This document shows positions 1 to 8,300 of a stretch of DNA of 9,450 bases, in pieces (position 1 is the stretch's first letter; the number at the start of each line of letters is the position of its first letter). The translations under genes and the position numbers were made by a program. Under the pieces are notes generated by a model. It had not been told where the DNA came from, did no database searches, and saw nothing but the letters and a program-made list of their open reading frames with translations. Origin of the DNA: an uncultured Lachnospiraceae bacterium (lineage in GTDB: Bacteria; Bacillota_A; Clostridia; Lachnospirales; Lachnospiraceae); contig CAJKKX010000057.1 in the NCBI GenBank assembly GCA_905200565.1, forward strand, positions 1-9,450, read 5' to 3'.

Positions 1-523
1 AATCATACCTCTGGCACCGGGAGAGAATCGTAATCGGAATTTTATGCGCCTCCGTCGTCGCTAAAATAAAGATGACATAAGAAGGAGGTTCCTCCAATGT
101 CTTTAAGAGCGCATTGAACGCTCCTATGGACAGCATATGAACCTCGTCAATGATATAGACCTTATATTTTCCACTGGTCGGTGAATACGCGACCTCATCC
201 CGAATCTCACGAATATTGTCCACGCCGTTGTTTGATGCAGCGTCGATCTCGATCACGTTCATGGAAGTCCCCGCCGCGATCGCCCGGCAGGTCTCGCATT
301 CCCCGCAGGGGTTTCCATCCACAGGGTGCGCGCAGTTCACGGCTTTCGCCAGAATCTTTGCCACCGTGGTCTTACCGGTTCCCCTGGTTCCGCAAAACAG
401 ATAGGCATGGCCGATACGGTCAGCCCTGATCTGATTTTTCAGTGTCGTCACAATATGGTCCTGCCCCTTCACATCTGCGAAGGAGTCAGGACGAAATTTA
501 CGATATAACGCGGTATAGCTCAT
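1..523 (-). CDS. dnaX: DNA polymerase III subunit gamma/tau, N-terminal part (3' end beyond window)
   Basis: This is the clamp-loader ATPase of the replicative DNA polymerase III; it loads the beta sliding clamp onto primed DNA. The first 174 codons are present and the gene runs off the left edge. The protein begins [12 protein letters not shown], the standard DnaX start. Visible motifs are Walker A GTRGTGKT at residues 45-52, four zinc-binding cysteines at 64, 73, 76 and 79, Walker B IIDEVHML near 124-131, the sensor-1 stretch [11 protein letters not shown], and the SRC arginine-finger motif at 168-170. The ATG at 523 is preceded by GGAG at about 8 nt, inside the last codons of pfk. The pfk stop lies 3 bp before this ATG, so the two genes are co-transcribed and probably translationally coupled. 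The lid, the collar domain and any programmed frameshift site for the gamma form lie outside the window, so they cannot be judged. Confidence 0.98.
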   Translation of the reverse strand, partial: MSYTALYRKFRPDSFADVKGQDHIVTTLKNQIRADRIGHAYLFCGTRGTGKTTVAKILAKAVNCAHPVDGNPCGECETCRAIAAGTSMNVIEIDAASNNGVDNIREIRDEVAYSPTSGKYKVYIIDEVHMLSIGAFNALLKTLEEPPSYVIFILATTEAHKIPITILSRCQRYD

Positions 524-526
524 CGG

Positions 527-1603
527 TTAATCTCCGAAACTGATGCCGATCAGTTTTGCCTCTTTGATAAGCTGATGTTCCGGATCAACCATTTTCAGCT
601 TTCCTGCCACATCTGCCAGCGGCACTTTTTTCACTTTATTGTTTACGATTCCAACCATGTAACCATAATCGTTATTGAGAATCAGCTTTGCCGCCTCAGC
701 TCCCAGTCTGGTGGAAAGCACACGGTCATACGGGCAGGGGCTTCCGCCTCGCTGGGTGTGTCCCGGAACAGTCACCCGCACCTCGATACCTGTTTTCTTA
801 AAGATCTCATCTGCCAGCTCATAGGACACGGACGGATATTTGTAATTCTTCATCTTTTCTTTCAGTTCTTTCTTGGAAAGCTTGGCGTCCTTCTTGGAAA
901 TAGCTCCCTCTGCAACCGCCAGAATGGTAAATCCCTTTCCGGCATTCGCCCTGCGGTTGATCGCCTCCACGACCTTGTCAATGTCGTACGGTATCTCCGG
1001 AAGCAGAATGATGTCCGCGCCTCCCGCAATACCGGCATGGAGCGTCAGCCAGCCCACCTTATGTCCCATAACTTCCACCACGAATACACGGTTATGGGAG
1101 GATGCCGTGGTGTGAATACAGTCAATCGCATCCGTTGCAATATTGACTGCGCTCTGGAAACCGAAGGTCATGTCCGTTCCGTAAATATCATTGTCGATTG
1201 TCTTAGGAAGATGAATGATATTCAATCCCTCTTCTCTCAGCAGATTTGCCGTTTTCTGTGTTCCGTTTCCGCCCAGGATCACCAGGCAGTCCAGTCGCAG
1301 CTTATAGAAATTCTGCTTCATCGCCTCTACCTTATCAAGCCCGTTGGCATCCGGCTCACGCATTTGCTTAAACGGCTGTCTGGAAGTTCCCAGGATCGTT
1401 CCGCCGCGGGTCAGGATACCTGAAAAATCCGCAGACGTCAGGAGACGGTAATCACCGTAAATCAACCCTTTGTAGCCATCGGCAAATCCGTAAACCTCCA
1501 GATCCGTCAGGTTTGTGGAAAGACCTTTCACAACTCCACGCATGGTAGCGTTCAATGCCTGACAATCGCCGCCGCTTGTTAACAAACCAATTCTCTTTTT
1601 CAT
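527..1603 (-). CDS. pfk: 6-phosphofructokinase (group III / mixed-substrate type family)
   Basis: This enzyme phosphorylates fructose 6-phosphate to fructose 1,6-bisphosphate, the committing step of glycolysis in the cytoplasm. At 358 residues it is slightly longer than the E. coli enzyme (about 320), as is usual for the relatives of PPi-type PFKs. Visible motifs are the N-terminal nucleotide loop LTSGGDCQALNA (8-19), GGNGT (111-115), PKTIDND (133-139) with the catalytic Asp137, VEVMGHKVGW (176-185) and PGHTQRGG (280-287). Gly114 sits at the E. coli Gly104 position, which favours ATP as phosphoryl donor, whereas Lys134 replaces the Gly typical of classical ATP-PFK and is the residue seen in PPi enzymes. 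Asn113 replaces the usual Asp103. I therefore predict ATP use but with less certainty than for a classical PfkA. The ATG at 1603 follows an AGAGGA Shine-Dalgarno and its own promoter. The stop is 3 bp from dnaX. Confidence 0.96.
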   Translation of the reverse strand: MKKRIGLLTSGGDCQALNATMRGVVKGLSTNLTDLEVYGFADGYKGLIYGDYRLLTSADFSGILTRGGTILGTSRQPFKQMREPDANGLDKVEAMKQNFYKLRLDCLVILGGNGTQKTANLLREEGLNIIHLPKTIDNDIYGTDMTFGFQSAVNIATDAIDCIHTTASSHNRVFVVEVMGHKVGWLTLHAGIAGGADIILLPEIPYDIDKVVEAINRRANAGKGFTILAVAEGAISKKDAKLSKKELKEKMKNYKYPSVSYELADEIFKKTGIEVRVTVPGHTQRGGSPCPYDRVLSTRLGAEAAKLILNNDYGYMVGIVNNKVKKVPLADVAGKLKMVDPEHQLIKEAKLIGISFGD

Positions 1604-1688
1604 GACACGTCACATCCTCTTCTTAATTTTTCATCCTCGGTTCGGAGAAGGCTGCCGCACCCATCCCCGCAATCAATCTGATACCTGT

Positions 1689-1717
1689 ATTATAACCTAT
1701 TTTTTCCCATATCACAA
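1689..1717 (-). promoter_or_regulatory. sigma-A-type promoter of pfk-dnaX
   Basis: On the minus strand the -35 box TTGTGA (1717-1712) and the -10 box TATAAT (1694-1689) are separated by exactly 17 bp. The predicted start of transcription is near 1682, giving a leader of roughly 80 nt before the pfk ATG. The spacer is A-rich. This promoter separates the pfk-dnaX unit from the upstream glycosidase operon, although no convincing terminator lies between them, so read-through is possible. Confidence 0.85.
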
Positions 1718-1749
1718 CTGAATTCTGGAGCCAAACGAAAACGCCCCTG

Positions 1750-2229
1750 CTATTGTGCCGGAACAAATGGAAGCTCTGCGCTCCCTCCATCCACAGGCTC
1801 TCTCGCATCCGGTTTCTCTGTACCTGGCATTTCTGTTTCCCCCTTATCCGGCCTTCCCTGATCCTTGTCTGGCGTACCTGCATTCGCTTTTTCTTCCATC
1901 GGCTTGTCTTTTATCACGACCGTGTCGCCTTCCGGCGTGACAAGAATCTCCGTCTCCTCCTGCGAAATACTCTGCGGCTTCTCTTCGCCCGTTGGGACAC
2001 TCTTTCCATCCTGAGGGGACGTCTCATCCTGAGGGGACGTCTCATCCTGCCGCTCTTCTCCCCCCTTGTCCTCCTCTTTGAAAACGACTTCTGTTTCTCT
2101 TGTCATTCCTTCAGGCTCCGATTGTCCGGCGCTTTGTTCCTGCGGTCTTTTGCCAGTGAAAAGCAGCAAAAGACCACATGCCAGAAGAAACGCCCCCGCA
2201 AGAATGCAGTTTCTCTTTTTCTTGTCCAT
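1750..2229 (-). CDS. Membrane-anchored acidic low-complexity protein of unknown function
   Basis: I do not recognise a family. The 159-residue product starts MDKKKRN, has one hydrophobic segment at about residues 8-24, and then a tail of about 130 residues rich in Glu, Asp, Pro, Lys, Gln and Thr. This looks like a single-pass protein with a short basic cytoplasmic end and a disordered, net acidic extracellular tail. LLAC at residues 15-18 resembles a lipobox, but the hydrophobic stretch continues past the Cys and position -2 is Leu, so a lipoprotein is less likely. The tail holds a perfect tandem DETSPQ repeat. A short stretch at about 92-106 (TEILVTPEGDTVVIK) looks more ordered. I place the start at 2229, not at an upstream in-frame ATG at 2313, because AGGAG at 2244-2240 lies 10 nt before it and overlaps the stop of the preceding 44-codon gene. 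It is probably the last gene of the GH89 operon. Confidence 0.75.
   Translation of the reverse strand: MDKKKRNCILAGAFLLACGLLLLFTGKRPQEQSAGQSEPEGMTRETEVVFKEEDKGGEERQDETSPQDETSPQDGKSVPTGEEKPQSISQEETEILVTPEGDTVVIKDKPMEEKANAGTPDKDQGRPDKGETEMPGTEKPDAREPVDGGSAELPFVPAQ
2007..2049 (-). repeat. 18-bp tandem repeat, about 2.4 copies, within the acidic tail gene
   Basis: On the plus strand the unit catcctgaggggacgtct occurs twice without mismatch (2007-2024 and 2025-2042), followed by a partial third copy, catcctg. It encodes the repeated hexapeptide DETSPQ. Perfect copies suggest a recent slippage duplication; because 18 is a multiple of 3, copy-number change keeps the reading frame. Confidence 0.9.
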
Positions 2230-2236
2230 AAAACCT

Positions 2237-2371
2237 TTACTCCTGCTCATCATATAAGTCGAATGGCTCAAATGGCGTCTCATTGCTCCCCAGCATAATA
2301 TCCTCACTCTCAATCATAAGAACCTTTACTTCCGGAGTCGTATATACCCTCTTTAATCTTTGTTCGTTCAT
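2237..2371 (-). CDS. Small 44-residue peptide of unknown function, coupled to the GH89 gene
   Basis: A 44-codon frame starts at ATG 2371 (MNEQRLKRVYTTPEV) and ends with TAA at 2239-2237. A strong AGGAGG Shine-Dalgarno at 2385-2380 lies 8 nt upstream and overlaps the TAG stop of the glycosidase. Its own last codons supply the Shine-Dalgarno of the next gene. The N-terminal half has a Tyr-x-x-Pro-Glu-Val pattern followed by hydrophobic residues and ESEDIML; the C-terminal half is acidic and aromatic, ending FEPFDLYDEQE. This layout resembles short Y-x-P-E...D-I peptides that I recall from Firmicutes and Bacteroidetes, for which I know of no function. There is no signal peptide and no membrane segment. 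The ideal ribosome binding site and tight packing argue that it is really translated; its role is unknown. Confidence 0.72.
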   Translation of the reverse strand: MNEQRLKRVYTTPEVKVLMIESEDIMLGSNETPFEPFDLYDEQE

Positions 2372-2383
2372 CCGCTTCTCCTC

Positions 2384-5300
2384 CTACGGCTCAAAATACA
2401 CATTTGCTTCCTGGTTATAGAGATACAATGCGGCAATCACATCTTTTAATTCCTTTGTCCGCTGATCGGTAATCTCTCTGGTCAATACATTGTAGCAGTA
2501 CGCCATAACGCTGTAAGTTACCTGGAAATCCGTTTCCCCGTCCGAGATGGTTACCGTGTATTCCTCATCCAGATCCTTCGCCGCTATGTCTGTGATTTCA
2601 ACAAAGTAATACTGTCCGGACTTTGTCTTTTTCAGCTCCTGCTCTTTTCCGCCTCTGGCGCAGGTAAAGACGATCTGATCCGCTTTTGTCTCGTCCAGCG
2701 TAAAATACAGTTTCAGCGTAGTCTGTGAAAGCAGCACCAGATTAGAACCTTCAAATTTTACAAAGTCATTTTTCTGCTCTGCCGAATTGCGGTACGCCTC
2801 CAGCAGCTCCGCCGTCACCCCGGAAACATCCTTCTCTGCTTCTGTGATATAATCTGCTTCATTGGCAAGCGCGTCCACATTGTGGCTGAAGTACTTCTGT
2901 GCATAACTGCCGTAATTCAGCATGGATTTTATCAGCTCCGCCGCTCTTTCATACTCTTCATTCCCATCCTTATGCGCAAACAGGTAATCTGCATACTGTT
3001 TCACGCTGTAGGTATACTCTGCGCTATACCGTGTCTCATCCTCCGCATACTCCGGCACAACGATCTGCGCCCGGATTTCGTCTGTCATTTCCTTTGCCGC
3101 CACATCGCAGGAGAATACATAATAGGTCTTTCCTCCCATCGTGGTCTTTACTGCATCTTTTGCCGGAATTTTCTGTACGGAACCGTCCGGCAGGGTAAAC
3201 TGCATATAGGCGGCGTCGCTCTCCGCCACGCTCTGATTCAGTTCCATATAGAAATTGATACCAATGTTGCCTTTCAGACTTAAGGTATAACCGCCAAGCT
3301 TTCCAACGCTCTCCTCTTTTTGGGGAACCGTCAGACGAATCTCTGCCGCACTGGAGAATTTATTGTTATTTACAGATTGCGCCGCTGTCGTCACGAACTT
3401 CACATATTTTGCCTTTTTGGTCTCTGAAAAGGCAGTAAGCTTCCAGTTTTTATCTGCGGCCCAGTTTCCCTGCGCCGCCAGCTCATACGTTTCCCCATCG
3501 CTGCTCACATAAATCTCATACCCTGTGATGATGCCATTGACTGCGCCGTCCTGTCTTGGCAGGTAACGCAGACCTGCAAGCTCTGTTTCCTCCTCCAATT
3601 CCAGAACGAGATAATGATTGTCATAGGAATTCTGATCGTCGTTGGTCCAACTGGTATGCCAGTAAGTACTCGTATCGCCATCCAGAACGAACTTCGCCAG
3701 ATTCTGGTCTTCGCCCTTCGTGCTCTCCTGGCTCCCGATTTCTTTTAAGGTCATCTTTTCCACCGGATAATCATTCGAATCATCTGCTGCCGGAGTGATC
3801 GAGCTGTAATCTTTCAGGATTTCCCGTCCAAGCGCCTGAAGGTCCGCGCCGGATGCTTTTGTGGTATATTCCGTATTAGCTCTTGCCCATGCCCATTCAA
3901 ACGCAAACCAGTTGATGTTGCCCGGATTGTTTCCGGCCAGTGCTTCCTTCTGACGGGCAATCCACATGCTCCAGCGTTCCTTATAGAAGTCTCTGGTCAG
4001 TCCGGCCCACTGGCGGTTCGAATAGTCTTTCAGTCCGCCGGACTCCGCCTGTGGATATGCGCCCCAGGTCGTTACCAGAGCCTTTGCGTTAAATTCATAC
4101 AGATCTTTCGAGAATTCATCCGCTCCATCCGCCAGCGCTTTCGCCCGCTCCACCCAGGTTCCCAGAAGAAATTCCTCTCTTGTACCCAGTACTTCTTCTA
4201 CTTTATCAATCAGCGCAAGGAATTCGTCAGAAGCTGCCGTAAATGCTTCCAGATCTCCTGCGTTCAGCGCAGCTACCATCTGGCTGTGACGGGACTGTGC
4301 GGTATTGGATAATACCTGTTTTAAAATATCAGCCAGATCATACAAATATCCATCGCTGTCTTTCAACTGCTCATAATCTTGTAAAAGAAGCTTTGCCGCC
4401 TTCTCCAGTTCCGCCATGTCATAACTAATGACCGCATTTCCCCAGGTGGACGCCGCACTAATGCTGGTATTCGGTCGTGCATTGACATAAGACTCCGGGG
4501 CTCCCTGTCCAAGATTGTTGAAAGACGCCTTATATACGGTATTTTCCAGAATCCGCATCGCCTGATATGCGTTTTCACTCTCCGCTCCATAACGGCGGGT
4601 AACATATTTCTTCAGCCATTCTTCCGTGTTAATTTCTGTTAAATCCTGACTGGCATCCTCACACCACATAGTTTCAAACAGCAGATCATAGAGCACCGGG
4701 TTATTCTGCGACCCCTCCGGCGCGATTCCGATACCGGACATGACCGGGGAAGTGTTCGCAGCCGTTACCACGCCGCTTACGATATTATCCATATGTCCGT
4801 GCAGCCCCATACGTCCGCCAAAGTTATTTAGCATACAATATACGAACGGCGTATTTGCGAAATTGCCGCCTCCATATTTATTGGCATTCGTTTCATTCCA
4901 GTGCGGAGTCTTTTCCGCATACAGATCCAGAACCAGCGCATGTTCCCGGTTCCCCTCCAGACCGCTTAAAAGCCCATTGGAAGGATTTCCCTGCCAGGAC
5001 TGAATGACCCAGACGGCTTCAGGGTTATACTCCATCATCGCCGCCAGCACATTCCGGCTGACGTCCGCTGTATTCATGCCGCCTGTATTTCCTCCCTCAT
5101 GGAAGGGGTCTGTCGCATAATAATCCGATACCTTTCCGTATACCTGCTCCTGGCACTGATAAAACAGCTTCGCATACTTCTGATATGCGGCGGTCGTCGT
5201 CCGAAGCATATACGGCCGCTGGAAGGAGCACCATCCTCCCTGCGCAATGACGTCGCTGCTTCCAAGCGCATAATCTCCCTTTGCTTTCTGCGCGATGTCC

Positions 5301-8300
5301 ACAGGTACCATCCCGCTGTATCCCTGTAATACCGGCTGCATACCAAGCTTTCTCATAATCAACTGGTTTTTCCGTGCAAGCTCCGTTCTGGAAGTGAACC
5401 AGGAATCATGCACCGGACCGCCGTATCCGGACAGATTCGCCATATACGCCCACGCATAATAGGCTGGCCCTGCAATATAATCTTTAATGTCCTCATGGCT
5501 GTATCCCAGGGTATCCAAAAATTCTCTCCACACTTCTTCCTGCCCGGTAATGTCAAGAACCAGGTTCACTCCGTTTAAAGCGAGCCAGTCCAGCTCTTTG
5601 CGCCATTCACTCTCACCCCAGAACGGCATAGAGTAGGACATCGTACAATAGTTATACGCATAACGCACAGGAACCTTGCACTCTTTATGCACCTTTGCAC
5701 CCACAGGCACGACTGCGGCGGGCATCTTCACCTGATTTCCCACCTGGGTGATCGATACATTGCAATAATATTTCAGATAATAGTTTAAACCGGAGGCAAG
5801 AGATACGCCGTCATTTCCGGTAATCTGGATTTTGCCGTCGGGAGCATCTTCAATCTCATAATAATCATACGTTCCTTCCTCACCCAGTACAAAGGTAAAC
5901 CAGTCTGTATAGGCAGCCCCCACGTTCCGGCTGATAATCCCTTTTACTTCCTCTATCGTATCCTGCGCCGTCACATCCACATCATAGCCGGAATCTGCAT
6001 AGGCAACCGGCGCCGCAAATACTGCTTTCTTTGCATCGCCAATTCGGTTTCCTTTGATACGGATTTCATTTAAAACCGCTTTTTCATTTTCCGAATGATA
6101 TTCCAGCAGGATTCTCACACTGCTTGCCGTCACGCCATTCGCCGGATAAACCTCTCCCTCCGCCGGGCAGGAATCCTTACTTGTCTTTTCCGCGAGTTTC
6201 GAATAATTCTGTCCATCCTTACTATAGTACAGGGAATACTGGGAATACCCCTGAGACGGCGTATAAACTTCTATTTCTGACAGGCTGTATTCTCCATCCA
6301 GACCAATATCGACATAGGCCGGATACTGTTTCGCCGTCCAGGTATTCGTCTTGTTTCCGTCTACGATTCTCTCCACCGTATCCTGATTGTAGTTTGTGTG
6401 CAGCGCTGTAGTTTTCCACGCAATGTTTTCCAGATCCGCTTCATTCAGCGCCGCTTCGTTGGCAAGAAGCTGGAACTCCGAAAGCTGAGGAATGACTGAC
6501 TTTGCCGCTTCATTCCCCGCTGCAAAAACGACCTTTAAGGTCTGGTATTCTACTTCTTTGGTATTCAGCTCCGTCAGATCACTCACGGAAATCTGCGTAT
6601 TGTTGTTTTCGGACGACGTACCAATACTGCCGGAGGTAATCTCCGCATATTCGGAACTTCCTCTCTTCTTTCCATAAATGGTAAAGTCATATGCAGCGCC
6701 GGACGCATCCTCTTTCATGCCAAGAACAAACTGGCGGATTTTCTGGTCTACATCCAGCCGCACCTCCACGAAAGGCAGCGTACCGTTTTCCGCCTCAATT
6801 TCTGAAAAGGTCTTTGTATGCAGCGGCGCGGATGTCGTGAAGTCTCCGTCTACCACACGGTATTTATCCGCTGATTCATTCACGCTCTCCTCCATCGTGA
6901 CCTGCTGCTGCCTGGTCGCCGCAATATTTTCCAGGTTCACAACCTCTTCCACGCCATTATCCACATAAACTTCCACTTCTGCGATTGCAGGCCAGAACTG
7001 ACCTGCCGCACCGCCGGTCAGCGGATTTGCCAGCGTCACATACAGATGAGACATTGCCTGGGGCGATTCAAACACATACTCATAGCCCTCGCTTAGAATC
7101 GCGGTCTTTTCCGAACCATCTACGGCAATCAGATCGCTCGTCACGCCATTGAGCGCATATTTCAGGCTGACATCCATGCTGCGGTCCGCATGGCTCTCGA
7201 ATTTCAGAACTACCTTTTTTACACATTTTGTATTTGCCGCCGGAAGCTGGATCTCTACCGTGCACGGCCAGTTTGCGCCGTTGTTGATCCACAGGGTAGA
7301 CGGATTTCCGTCCACCATTTTATCCGGCGTACTGGAGCCCTGTGACGACGGAACCGTAAAGGTCGCTTCTGACGCAACATTGGTCAGGTTCTCCACAGGC
7401 TCCTCTGTTTTTGTCTGCCCCTGGTAGATTTCCACCTCGTTCAAAAGCGGCCAGCCGTTTCCTGCTGCATTTCCCAGTCTTACGACCAAAGATTTCACTG
7501 TTTTCGGCGCATCTGACAAATCCAGGGTAATCATGCTGTTTTCTTCCGTATCGGAACGTTTCAGCGTCTGTTCCCCCAGCGGTTCCCAGGCCGCATCGTC
7601 ACCGGATTTTGCATAAACCGTGCAGGTAAACTGATATGTATCAACCTGATTCGCATTATCCGCTTTCAGCGTGGCGACGATGATCTTTCTGATATTCTCC
7701 TTTGCCTGCGCAAAGTCCAACTGAATCCACGGAAGGTCATACGGCTCCTCCTGTCCTGCGCAGGCATTCTGATAATCTGTTATGCTTCCTCTGTACAGAC
7801 CTGCAACGGATGCGCGGTTCCCGTCATTGACATTCTTCTTTGGATTCGCTGTTTCCGCACTCTGAATGGATACTGCCGCCGCTTCCGGAGCTACATTTAC
7901 CAGAACTTCCTCTGTCTTTGCCTGATCCTGATAAATCTCAACCTCTGTCAGAAGCGGCCAGCCATTGCCTTTCCCATTTCCCAGCCGGACAACCAGTGAT
8001 TTCACTGTGAGCGGGGTCTCCAGCTCCAGCGTCCACGCGCTGTTTTCCGCAGTATCCGAACGCTTCAGAACTGACGCTCCAATCTCGTTGTACGTCCCTT
8101 CTTCGCTGCTCTTTGCAAAAACCGTGCAGGTAAACTGATACGCATCCACCTGATTCGCATTATCTGCTTTCAGCGTACCCAGTACGATCTTTTTCACGTT
8201 GCTCTTCGCCTCCGCAAAATCCATCTGAAGCCACGGCTGATTATAGGGCGCCTCTTGCGAAGGATACTGCGCCTCATATCCCGTAATTGTCCCTTTGTAT

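Noticed and set aside
575..1423. 282-codon open frame on the plus strand.
   Set aside because: It is fully antisense to pfk, which has unmistakable family motifs; the plus-strand product shows no recognisable domain and no good ribosome binding site.
1604..1749. Possible terminator or leader RNA structure between the acidic protein gene and pfk.
   Set aside because: Only short imperfect inverted repeats and no hairpin followed by a T run; apart from the pfk promoter I see nothing supportable.
1753..2298. 181-codon open frame on the plus strand, Arg/Leu/Phe-rich.
   Set aside because: It mirrors the acidic low-complexity gene on the minus strand; its composition is what the complement of Glu/Asp/Lys codons gives.
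2230..2313. Upstream in-frame start (ATG 2313) for the 159-residue membrane protein.
   Set aside because: It would overlap most of the 44-codon gene in another frame, while ATG 2229 has its own Shine-Dalgarno and leads straight into the basic and hydrophobic anchor.
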